DNA of 64,000 bases from Loxodes magnus. Taxonomy: Eukaryota > Ciliophora > Karyorelictea > Loxodida > Loxodidae. This document shows, piece after piece, positions 49,145-59,508 of this stretch. Below the pieces are notes generated by a model. That model was not told the DNA's origin. It ran no database searches and worked only from the letters and a program-made list of their open reading frames with translations. The position numbers were made by a program, and so were the translations under genes. The first letter of the stretch is position 1, and each line of letters starts with the position of its first letter. The stretch is from assembly GCA_946699065.1 (NCBI GenBank), contig CAMPDV010000909.1:62001-126000 (forward strand), read 5' to 3'.

Positions 49145-49455
49145 AGATTATAGAGAGTGTAGCACCTCAATGGCGTGCAGCTCATTTAATAACTTTTTTT
49201 TAATTTAAAAAGTATCTTCCTTTAAGTTTTCACATTGCTAGCATTCCCTTGTGAGTTTTGTCTTTATAGAGCAGTAAACGGAATGCTACCCTAAGTGATC
49301 TTATTTTTTTGGCCTCTTATAGCCTTTTTTTACTCAATGCCTCTAGTTCTGAATACTCTCTTGGCTTCTGCCAAGATTCTTGCTCGGATTCTAACAATGG
49401 AATAGTTCTTGGTACCAGAGTTTAAGTCAATCTCAGTTGGAGGATTCTCTTTCTA
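49145..49455 (-). mobile_element. LINE-like 3' end, body B, with hairpin
   Basis: The hairpin at 49145-49185 (GATTATAGAGAGTGTAGCAC...) is followed by body B (GCTAGCATTCCCTTGTGAG, GGTACCAGAGTTTAAGTCAA). Confidence 0.65.
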
Positions 49456-49580
49456 ATTTAAATTAAATTGCTTGTATAATAATGTTTAAAATAAAAAAAC
49501 TGAGATAGAAACAAATATTTACTTTTATTTATAGTTGTAATAACAAGATGGATAGTTTTTAGAAATTTTAATCAATAAAG

Positions 49581-49978
49581 ATTATTATAAATCAGTAGCA
49601 CTTTGTTGGCGCGCAGCTCTTTCAATATTAATATTTAATATTAAAAAGTATTATCATACTTCTTGTTGCCATTCTAGCTGTTCAATGAGTAACGTCAGCT
49701 TTTCCAAATAAGGAATCTGTTTATTAAAGATTATTCTCGAATCTTGATTTTGAAAAAGATCCAAATAAGAATTAGTAATTAAGTCATTAATTGTCCCATC
49801 AGTCAAACATTCATACTGCTAGTGAGAACCTTCGGGCAAGTTTGGCTTATCTCTTCCGATCTTCAACACCTTCCCATGGCGGCATCTAGTGAGTGATTAC
49901 TCGCAATGCAGTATACACTTCATCAGATTGCCTTCTAATTCTCTTGAACGTAGCTGACATGCATATTTCTGATTATAT
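49581..49978 (-). mobile_element. LINE-like 3' end, body A, with hairpin
   Basis: The best copy of body A. The minus strand reads YECLTDGTINDLITNSYLDL, FQNQDSRIIFNKQIPYLEKL and TLLIEQLEWQQEV followed by TGA. After about 45 bp comes the hairpin (49622-49581). It shows the normal order of coding end, stop and hairpin. A small plus-strand piece of the same body lies at 53165-53275. Confidence 0.7.
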
Positions 49979-50185
49979 AATAAATATTATTTTAATCTTT
50001 AAAATATTTATAAAATAAGTAATTTATTTATGAAAATTACAAATTTTAGTTTAATATTTATTTATATTTATTAGCTTATAAGTTTAAATTTTATAAATAA
50101 AAAATTGAATAAAATATAACTTTAATAATGTTTATTTTTCATTATTTTTTATGATAAATTATTATCTCAAATGAAATGTACTTAG

Positions 50186-51660
50186 TCATTAATTATTAAT
50201 ATTTTCCAAGATTTTACCAATAAATATATCAAGAAAAATTTTAAAGTAAATCCAAATAGTAAGCACATTCGAAGATTTGTCTAACGTGTCTTATACTCCA
50301 CATATGCAGAGCTAATTTTTCACAAGATAACGATAAAAATTTAAGTCATAATGAAAAACTATAAGAATGAGTTCGCAATTTAATAAATGAGATGATTTCT
50401 TGCCTATATGTCTTGCTAAATTTAGTATAATTTATTTATGCAATTTCCCGAGTCCTTCAATTACTCTCAATATCTGTTTAGTTGGTATGTCTTTATAGCT
50501 TAAAATTTCTTCTTAATAACATTTTTTTCTATTTTTATCTATTTTTTTACATAGTTCTCAATAGAAAGTTAGTTGAAATAATGATTTGATCGACATTATT
50601 TATTCCATAAAACCAAAAGATTTTTTACTACTAAAAATAAAATATTATTATTTCCAATTACATTCAAATAGTTTTTCTATATCAGATTTTGGATAATTTA
50701 TAGTTTCTTTCTGTAATTTAAAGTAGAAACATAAAAAATGTTTTGTCATAATATGATCAAATGGAATTCAATTAAAATCTAAGTAACAAGACTCATATAA
50801 ACACAGACAAGTGACTGTTAAGCTTTTTTCTATTGTCACATTCTCTTGTTTATTTTTCCTTTCACACTACTTAGTTCTCTCATTACAGTTAAAAGCATAA
50901 GCTTACTTCCATATTCAACCTTAATTAACGTGAACATGCGTCAAAGTGTTGTTAAAGTGTATGGGAGCACCCTTCTTATAACGGTTTAGAGTATAATTAT
51001 ATTTCTTATTTGAATCCAAATAGTTTTAAGTTGTCTGTTTTAAATGACTAATTCAATGTTTTTTTATATAAAATGACTCCAAAATATGTTACTTAATTCC
51101 TATATTTGATCTATTAGCCTTTTTTTTCAGATTTAATTCAATATTTCTCACTTTTCTTTTTTAATAAATTGGAGAGCTTCACACTTACTTTGTTTATCTA
51201 TAGGTAAATCTGTTGTAAAATTTTGTTGCATTAATCATTTAACTATTACATTCTCTTTTCAGAGCAGGAAAGAAGTATTAAGTCATATTCCCAAGCTCTA
51301 CATGCAAAGTTAATTTTATGCAAATTAATTCCTAGATGAGTGCTTCATTTTTACAAATCTGATAAAGTCTTAATTTAAAATTGTGCTTATTTATTGCCAT
51401 ATTTTATTTTATGAAGTTTGCTTAAGATTATTTAATCAGAATTAATCTAAGAATTGACATTCCAGCTCGACCCTAATTCCTCATTTTATATATTGTAAAA
51501 TAAAATTTGAGTTAATGTAATTTAAAATTTCTCAATGAATAATATCATTTATTATCAATTTTTTGAAATTTGAAATCATTTTTTTCATGAAGATATTATT
51601 TGACTCTATTATAGTATTAGAAAGGAATCTGCTGTTGGAGTAATAATTAATCAATTAATT
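50186..51660 (-). mobile_element. Probable LINE ORF2 C-terminal region
   Basis: A single minus-strand frame of about 490 codons ends at the TGA at 50188-50186. The composition is balanced, with many Cys and Trp. Near the end, FYRYLVKNQLCICGVQDTLD resembles the C-terminal 'C-x-C-G...ET' finger of LINE ORF2, though the usual His/Cys end is worn. TGA codons (about six as Trp) are not fewer than chance, so openness is weak evidence. No reverse transcriptase catalytic motif is visible. A diverged or unrelated gene remains possible. Confidence 0.4.
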
Positions 51661-51664
51661 TTAT

Positions 51665-52440
51665 AAAATTATATTTAATCTTTTTAAACTATATATATAA
51701 AAGTAAAGAGTATACTTAACTTGAGGGTTTACTTTAATTTTTTACATATTCTTCTTTTTTATGCTTTAAATTTAAGAAATATATAAAGCAAATTAAGAAT
51801 AATACAAAGGTAGTAAAACTTAAAAAGAATGTAGAAAAACTATTTTTTAATGATGAACTGATATTAGATCAGAAAATCAAAAAAATTAAAAACTTAAACG
51901 AAAAAAACATTTTAAAGCATAATTTAAAAAATAGTATTATTTCTGAGTTAAATAAATTAAATTTAAAATATTTTATTTATAAATCTCAATTTTTAAGCAT
52001 TATATCTAATTTATGTATTAATTGCTAAAAATTCCACATACACATTTTTTTTATAATAATATCAATTTAAAAATATTTAATTTTTTAATTAGTACTGAAA
52101 ACAAGGCTATCAAATAAATTTTATTTTAATATATTATAATTCTATTTAATGTGTTACTTAATAATGCTTGCAAATGTAACATTTTATAAAAAAAGAAAAG
52201 TAAAAATTTAATTAAAGAAATTTTAATAGCTTATTTATTTTATTGCTATATAATTAATTTTTAAGTACTGTATAGCTTTAAGTATTACTTTAATAGATAA
52301 AATGATGTATCAGTACAAAACTTTAAATGAAAATATGAATATTTGTACTTTTTTATTTATAAATTAATTCATAATGTTATATCTTTTTAAGAAGCAAATA
52401 TATATGAAGATCTATTCTTAAATTAAATATAATAATTAAT
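51665..52440. other. AT-rich DNA, nothing recognised
   Basis: No motif, repeat family or paralogue found. Confidence 0.35.
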
Positions 52441-52445
52441 TAATT

Positions 52446-52745
52446 TCAACTAAAAAAGTTTTTGGACCGGAAGCTTCTTTCTGATTGCACGACCCGATGC
52501 TCTCTTTTTATGGAATAACAGGGATATCCTGTTGTACTCCAGGCACAGCTGCTAGGGAGCTCCATCGCTATGAGCAGCCAGACTTCAAGTCCCTACCAAG
52601 AGCGGATAATCTCAAATACAGCGTTCCCTTCAGAAAATGACTCTTACCAGGGACTTTCTCAGTGACAGGAAAGGAACTTGCTCCTAGCCATAAAGCCAGA
52701 AAGTTTAGTCACGAAGGTCATTCTCAGCTCCCACCATCTATTCTT
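52446..52745 (+). repeat. ~300-bp dispersed element, family C, copy 2
   Basis: Full-length copy, from AATTAATTTCAACTAAAAAA through GGACCGGAAGCTTCTTTC, CACGACCCGATGCTC and GAGCGGATAATCTC to CCCACCATCT. It is followed at once by an ORF1-like fragment. Confidence 0.75.
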
Positions 52746-52749
52746 AAAT

Positions 52750-53165
52750 TTAGATAAAATAATAATAATAAAATTTAAAAGGCTTTATTTGACAAACTCA
52801 AAAAACTATTTTAAAAACCCAGGAAAATGGAATGATAATAATAATTGATTAACGTGGAGTCGCCTTTATTTGGTTTTCCACGAATTAATACTTTTTTGTT
52901 TACAAAAAGAAACTTCGAATTGTCTGGGTCAAGTTTATCATAATTCCTCATTATCTTTAATTTGCTTTTTCTAATTGTTTCTGATAGGTCAATTACCATT
53001 AATTTCTTATTGAACTCATTAACTGCATGTTAAATATGCGGAGCTTCTCTATTTAGTTCGAGTTTTTTCTTTCTATAAAGTTTTCCTTCAAAATTGCAGT
53101 AGATTCTGAAAATATTTTCCCATTGATTTTCTATGATTCTCTTTACTTTAAGTCTAAATTGAAAG
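52750..53165 (-). mobile_element. ORF1/Gag-like retroelement, C-terminal part
   Basis: The minus strand reads VKRIIENQWENIFRIYCNFE, GKLYRKKKLELNREAPH and AVNEFNKK, aligning to the post-knuckle part of the 54773 copy (there KRIIENQWENICRIYCNQE). The Trp of ENQWENI is TGG here (53122-53120) and TGA there. The 3' end GGCGACTCCACGTTAATCAA plus TTATTATTAT is the family terminus. Confidence 0.7.
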
Positions 53166-53275
53166 CATTAGATTCAAGATTCTAAAATAATCTTTAATAA
53201 GCAGATTCCTTATTTTTAAAAGCTGACGTGACTCATTGGACTGCTAGAATGACAACTAAGAAGATGCAAGTGCAA
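53165..53275 (+). mobile_element. Fragment of LINE body A
   Basis: Shares AATCTTTAATAA.CAGATTCC.TATTT.. AAAGCTGACGT with the body A copies. There is no hairpin, so it is an internal remnant. Confidence 0.6.
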
Positions 53276-53389
53276 TGAAACTTACAAAATTATCAAGCAT
53301 AATAAACTACAAAGCTACAATAAAAACAAAAGAGGCTAAAAAAAGTATTTAAAAATAGTACAATTTAATAAAAGAAAATTTAATATATA

Positions 53390-53795
53390 ATGAAGATTGA
53401 AAGAACCACTGGAATAAAAAATGTAGAAAAAAAAGCCAAAATTAAAAAATTATGCTATTGATGTAATAGTAAATTTCATCTATGAAGAAAATGTTCTTCC
53501 TTTTAGAGACTTAAGGAACAATCATGACAAAACCATAAAAGAGTAAAATAAAAAAGGCAAAAAACTAGATTTGATGAGGAAGAGCGGAGAGGTATAAAGA
53601 TTGAAAGGAAATATGGGTTCAGAGGAGCTGGGATGAATAGCGAAAAGTGATCACGACGAACTGAGCAAAACATGAGAAAGAAAAGACTCTCAAGTTCCAG
53701 AATTTGATAAAAACTGGATAATTTTAACTCAAAAACTTTCTTTAAGTTGTGATCTGTATGGCAATGCAAATATTTTTATTAATAATAATAATAAT
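53390..53795 (+). mobile_element. CCHC ORF1/Gag-like retroelement, short copy
   Basis: From the ATG at 53390 one frame reads MKIERTTGIKNVEKKAKIKK, the perfect knuckle CYWCNSKFHLWRKC (53453-53494; both Trp are TGA) and a very basic tail (RLKEQS..., NHKRVKQKRQKTRF). It ends in a (TAA)n run near 53780. The coiled-coil half is missing, so it is 5'-truncated. Confidence 0.65.
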
Positions 53796-53799
53796 TTTA

Positions 53800-54135
53800 T
53801 ATTTTATAATTTTATAAAGTTTAAATCTTTTAGTGATTGATAAAATTTTTAATTCTAAAATATTTTCAAAATAAAAAAAAATTTATTATTTTTATTAAAA
53901 AAATTACTATTTAAAACTTTCAAATTCATAAAATTTATTAAATAAATTGTTGTTTAATTAATAAAATTATAGTTCATTCAGTATTTAAGGCCAAAATTTT
54001 GAAAATTTATTTTAAACTGTAATGGATGCTATAGTAAATTTTTTAAAATGTTTGTAACTTTAAGGTATTCAATTAAATTTTTGAGTAGACAGAAAAGATG
54101 AATTCTTTTATTATTTATATTTCTTTTTTCAAGTA
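53800..54135. other. AT-rich DNA, nothing recognised
   Basis: No signal beyond short A/T runs. Confidence 0.35.
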
Positions 54136-54140
54136 ACTTT

Positions 54141-54773
54141 CTATAATAATAATTGATTATAGTGGGTCTGCCATTTTTAGGCTAACCTCTTTTTAAGTTT
54201 AAAGTTAGGTATAAGTATCAACTTCAAATCTGTTTGGTTTTTGTCTATCATAGATCTTGGTTATTTTTAAATTGTTATTTCTGATCTTTTCCGATAGGTC
54301 GAATCCCAGCCACTTTTATTGAATTCGTTAATTGCCTATTAGATATAAGGAGTTCACTCTTTAGTTGTAGTTTTTTTTTTATACAGTTTACCTTCCTAAT
54401 TGCAGTAGATTCTGCAAATATTTTCTCATTGATTTTCTATGATTCTCTTTTCCTTAGGTCTAAATTTGAAGCAGTTTCTTACTTTATGTCCAGGTCTCTT
54501 GCAATATCAACATGTCATGATTTTCCGATAGGGTATATAAGTAGTTGGGATATGCTATTCTACGTCCATTGGAGCATTCATCGAAAGCTTTGATAGGAGT
54601 ATGCTTTCCGTCAATTCTGCGAATTGATTGAATTTAGTTTCTAATTATTCTATTTTAACATTTTTTTCTTATTTATTTCCAATTTTTTTATCTCACACAT
54701 TGATCATTAGAAATTCAGTTTTCTTTTCTAGTTCGAATACTTGTCTTAATAAGTTAAAATTTTCTTGTTGCAT
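54141..54773 (-). mobile_element. CCHC ORF1/Gag-like retroelement, single open frame
   Basis: From the ATG at 54773 one frame covers everything: MQQENFNLLRQVFELEKKTE (coiled coil), FNQFAELTESILLSKLSMNA, PMDVEQ, the perfect knuckle CWYCKRPGHKVRNC (54512-54471, residues 88-101), then KRIIENQWENICRIYCNQEG and a basic tail. The 3' end reads GCAGACCCACTATAATCAA plus TTATTATTA. TGA is Trp at 54428-54426, where the paralogue has TGG. The best-preserved C-terminal half of the group, with no reverse transcriptase attached. Confidence 0.72.
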
Positions 54774-55009
54774 GACTCTGAGTTCTTAAAGTATTTTTTA
54801 ATATTCGTTGCTTGATTAAGATGAAACCTTTTAAGAAGAGACTGATGACAAGAAATTTTCTATTTTTTTAACTTTCAATAAAATATTGATTTTTAGCATG
54901 CCCTTCATTTTATATTCACTATAATATATTTCGATTTTAATTCTTTATTTTCTTACATCAATTTTTAATATAGATCCCTCATAAGTATTTATAAGGCTTC
55001 TCTTCCAAT

Positions 55010-55619
55010 TTTTTATTTTATACCTTTTATTCTTTATTGTATTTTTTAAAGATTTTCTTGTTTATATCCATGTATTAAATGTTCAATATAATTAATTTTA
55101 AACTATTAAATATTTTATATATAATTATTATTCATCATATTTATTTAATTTTTCGTTCGAAGTAAGTTAAAGATTTATAATATCTGTTTCTCCTTTTTGT
55201 TAGATAAATTTTTCTTATTAGATTATCATTTTTTATAACAAAATCTATATAAATTTTGTTGAATTTAACTTAAATTTCTTCTTTTGATTAAATATATTTT
55301 CATTTCTATAAGAATACTCCACCAGACAAATTCATACTGATTTAATCAATTATTTAATTTCTTATTTAAATCTTTGGATTTTTATGTTTACTAACTACAT
55401 AGAAAAATATTAAAAGTAAGCAGCGACTTTATAAGTTATAATTCTTTTTCCTTTCTAGCTAACATGAAATTTTTTACTCTAATATAATGTTAATTATTTT
55501 TTTTATGATGCAAATCATAAATAAGATATAAAAGCTACTTATAATTTTAAATTTTACTTTTAAAAGTTAGAAAGATAATTTTATATCTTAAATTAAAATA
55601 TTTTTATTTTTATTTTATT
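55010..55619 (-). repeat. Duplicated 3' flank of kelch copy E
   Basis: Related to 10540-10885 (copy C flank) and 39950-40330. No gene is recognised in it. Confidence 0.55.
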
Positions 55620-57164
55620 TCATCTTCTTTCTCTTCTAATTATTTCTGCTTGCAGACTGTTTATTTCAACTTTCATAATTTATGTATAATCTTCTTAACT
55701 ATAAGAATACATAAATGCAAAAACGTAATTATCTTTTTACTTTACTTAAAAAAGGCAATTACATTCTATAGGAAGAAATCCTTCTTACCAATTTGAGTTG
55801 TTTCTTTTATAAATTTATCTAGATTGATTATTGAGTTCATAATTACCTCCAAATATTATTAAAGGCTCTAAATTTATAGCTGCATTGCTATTAGGTTATG
55901 GTAATTAAAATTCAAGCTATGTTCATTCGTCTTATTTAATATTATATTTAAATATTTCTTTAATGAACTAAATTTCTTACTTTATTCCTCCAAAAGAATA
56001 AATATTTTCTTCTTATTTATCAGTTACAAGAGTTTAACTATTAATTTCATGTGGTAATTAAGAACATTATTTTCAACTATTTTCATTTCCTAATCTTAAA
56101 CTTTCTACTGTATCTAAAATAATATTATTATCATCAACTCCTCCTATTGCAAAAATCCTTCCTTAAGCTGCTGCTAATCCTTAACTACATCTAGCTTCAT
56201 TCATATCCTGTAGTTACTTACATCTACCATCATATTCCACTTATCAAGTTGTCTTAATTACTTAATTATTTATTTCTCCTCCTACTAAGTAAAGTTTATT
56301 TTCATACTCTACACTTCTTTAAAAAAGTGGAACCTTTTATTAAATCTAAACTAACTTATAATCTTCTTTTTCTATATCAAATAAATGCAAATTATAGGAA
56401 TCTGAAGTGAAGTAATGAATAAAATGATGAAGTTTTTTATTCCTTTAATCTAAATTTTAATTTAGAATTCTCATATTTTATATACTCTCTTCTTATTATC
56501 CTTAACTTTTTTCAATTATTTCTTATGCCTTCTCTTTTTTGTTCCTAGATACGGAGTCAAAAATCTGTTCCATTAGATTTATCAATTAACTTTTATATTA
56601 TTCTAATTGTTATATTTATTAATTTCCTTTATTTTATACAGTTTAATAATGTTCTTAAGTTATTACTTAGCTACTATTTCTTAGATCATTTATATTAATT
56701 TTATCTTACTATTTTAGAAAATATTCAAGTTTTAATATTTTTTCATTTATATTTTTTATACTTTATTTCAATTCAGTTTGAACTATATTGCCTTGATTAA
56801 AGATATGGCGATTTAAGAGAATTAAAGCTTATTAAGCAATAAAAGAATGTTATTAATTAATCTTTTATAGTTACTATTTCAAGTTTATTCTTTAATACTT
56901 TAACATTTCTAAGTTTTACTCTACTTATTATTTCTACATTATCATCTATTTATATTTATTTAAAAGTTGCTCGTTGTTTTTTAAATCATTAGGATTTTAT
57001 TTAGAAACTGCCTAGCAAATAGGACATTTATTTTATTTGCTTTTTCTAAATTCTGCCGACAAGCAAATAATGCAGACAGAGTGATTACAAGGTAGAATTT
57101 TAGGAATTCAAACCTATAAGTCGAATTTTTCAGAACAAGATTTACAAATATCTTAGTTCTACAT
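55620..57164 (-). CDS. RING finger / coiled-coil / kelch-repeat protein, copy E
   Basis: Minus-strand ATG at 57164; stop TGA at 55622-55620; 514 residues, equal to copies A and C. The RING is as in copy C, except that the Gly of LQVGIP is TGA here (read as Trp, LQVWIP). If TGA acts as a stop so early, the gene would be dead, so this codon deserves attention. Coiled coil and kelch units (YLVGG, FAIGG, YSFGG, IILGG) are intact. It lies in an inverted copy of the block that holds copy C. Predicted role: ubiquitin ligase with a kelch propeller for substrate binding. Confidence 0.83.
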
Positions 57165-57479
57165 GATTATTATTTTAAGGTAAAAAAGTAGTTGAAATAT
57201 AATTAGTTTTTTTATAATTTAAATAAATTTAAATAGTTTTTAGTTTTATTAATATAATTAATATTTTTTAATTCTAATAATTAATTTAAAATATTAAAAG
57301 TAATTATAGTTTTCTATTTTTCCTTGTTTATTATATAATAGCTACTATATTTATTTATTTTCATTAGTTTATTTCAACTTTTTTATTTATTTATTTAATA
57401 TGCTAGCAAGTTTAATTTTTTAAAACCAAACATAATTTAAAGCAGATTAGTTTCTTAGATAAATATAATTAAAAATAAT

Positions 57480-57945
57480 ATTAAAATAATAATTAAAAAA
57501 TGGAGAGTTGGAACAAAGGTTTTCTTATCGAAAAGATTACTCGTAATACTACTGATCAATCTTTCTAAAATTAACAACTAAGATTTAAAAGAAAAAATAT
57601 TGCTAATTATCAGTAGAAAAATAACTACCTGCAAAAATTACTAAAAAGAGGCATACATTTAATCAACTAATTAATTTAGACAAGGAATAACTCCTGTAGA
57701 TTATTTTCGACTACACTGATAAAGTCGAGAATCTCGAGCATTATGTTATCAGATTATAACAAGATTTATAAGATCATGTGGACGATGAGAAGTCACACAC
57801 TGAATTTGTTACAAAATAGTATATTAATAACAGATATCAAGAAATAGAATGCGATATTGTTAGACTAGATGAATAAATGGGAATATACTTTTAAAAATAT
57901 GAAAATGCCTTTTAGCAAGTTAAAGAAATTAAGCAAAGGTTAGGA
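57480..57945 (+). mobile_element. ORF1/Gag-like element of the kelch block, interrupted
   Basis: Inverse copy of 8665-8215 and 63310-62865 (nearly identical). It stops at AAAGAAATTAAGCAAAG, where a second ORF1 element begins. The CCHC part present in the other two block copies is absent here. Confidence 0.7.
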
Positions 57946-58735
57946 TTCAAACCAGGATTCTTCGCGGCTCCTAAAAAGTAGGAGTTAACGAAATCCTAGA
58001 AGGGCTAGGACTAGGAAAAGGGTAACAAAAAGGTCACTCATCAGGATGAATCTTCCACCTCTGAAGAAAATCCTAGGAAATAGACTAAGAATATTATGCG
58101 TTAGGAAGTCTCGAATCTCACCACATAATAGTAAATAAGCTATCATTAGCTGATTAAATGGTTCTAGACCTCTAGGAAGAGGTCAAAAAGTTTAAGAAAG
58201 ACAATAAGAAGTTAATGGAAAAACTTGAACTTTTAGAGGAAATAGAATCGAGACTCATGACTTAAGAAAGAGACCTTAACGCATTTTGAAATATATCACA
58301 AGACTAGAGCAGTTAATATCAAAACTAACAATAGAAGCAGAAAGAACTGATCAGCAAATTAGAAAAAATAGAAGAAAATCAAATTGCAGCTTTAAATGGA
58401 ATTGAAAGAATAAAGGAATGATCCAATGATAATTGAAGGTGAAAATAACTCAAGATTTAAACATAAACTACAAGTAAAAAGATGTTATTACTGTAATTCT
58501 CAAAAACATCTGTGGAAAAGATGCTAGAAATTTCTCAATTTCAAGTAAGAATATTGGAACTATTAGAAGTAGTTAGAGAACAAAAGGAAGAAATAATAAT
58601 AAATAAAGCTATCAAGAGAAAGAGAATGATTATACTGTAACTAATTTGGGGAAATTTACAAGAAAAAAGACATCTAGCATCTAGGTGAAAGAAGAATTAA
58701 AGGAGAACATGCATGACAAGAAGAAGAGTTGTAGA
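57940..58735 (+). mobile_element. CCHC ORF1/Gag-like retroelement, nested insertion
   Basis: Starts GTTAGGATTCAAACCAGGAT and reads GFKPGFFAAPKKQELTKS, THQDESSTSEENPRKQTK, MEKLELLEEIESRLMTQ, ERDLNAFWNISQ (Trp TGA at 58287-58289), a coiled coil, and the perfect knuckle CYYCNSQKHLWKRC (58483-58524). It belongs to the same subfamily as 16110-17035. Its right end abuts a family C element in inverse orientation. It is not all in one frame, so it looks broken. Confidence 0.7.
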
Positions 58736-58950
58736 CCCTGGTCAGAATCATTCTCTGAAGGGAACACTGCCTTTGAGATTATCCGCTCTTGGTAGAGGCT
58801 TGAAGTCTGGCTGTTCATAGCGATGGAGCTCCCTAGCACCTGTGCCTGGAGCACAACAGGATATCCCCGTTATTCCATAAAAAGAGAGCGTCGGGTCGTG
58901 CAATCGGAAAGGAGTTTCCGATCCAAAATTTTTTTTAGTTGAAATTAATT
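58728..58950 (-). repeat. ~300-bp dispersed element, family C, copy 3 (truncated)
   Basis: Inverse orientation. It lacks the segment beyond CCCTGGTCAGA that the copy at 61895-62210 has. It joins directly to the ORF1 element on its left. Confidence 0.7.
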
Positions 58951-58954
58951 AAAT

Positions 58955-59505
58955 TTTGCGAATTGATAGTATAATAAAAAAATAAAAAAAGAGTATGCAA
59001 CAATCTTTTTAAATAAGAAAAGAAAAAGTTAAAAAACATAAATAATAAACTTAAATATAGAAATTTCTAAAAATTTAAATTTAATAAACTTTTACGATAT
59101 AAATTAAAAAAATTTAAACGTTTATGAATTTAATTTAGTCATTAGTTAATCATATTGTAAGAATAAAATTATAATTTAATTTATTAACTTAAACTATAAG
59201 ATAAGAATAAATAATATAATAATCTAATTTCATTTTTTCTTTAGAACTAAAAGTTATAATCTTTTAAATAATAATAATTATGATAAAATAATATTTTTAA
59301 TATTTTGAGTTTGATTTTAATAAAATATTTGATTTTATTTTAATAATTTTAAATTTTAAAATTAAATTAAAAAATAAGAGAAATTCTATTATAGAAAAAA
59401 TTATTTGCTCTTTTCAGATACTTTTATCGCTCTCCGAACTACCCAAAAGTATGAAACTAAATAGATTAATAGAAATGTTCAAAAGGGGTTTTTAATAAGT
59501 TCTGA
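58955..59505. other. AT-rich DNA, nothing recognised
   Basis: No motif or repeat supported. Confidence 0.35.
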
Positions 59506-59508
59506 ATC

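Larger units (their letters stand above)
47210..49460. repeat. 2.25-kb duplicated segment, copy 2
   Basis: Direct repeat of 33650-35890; see that entry for shared blocks. It lies next to the LINE at 45-47 kb on one side and a body A LINE end on the other. Confidence 0.65.

Noticed and set aside
2411-49622. The ~40-nt hairpin as a tRNA or tRNA-derived promoter
   Set aside because: Only two short stems are present, with no anticodon arm, no acceptor pairing and no clear A and B boxes. Its place next to a microsatellite tail fits a retroelement 3' end better.
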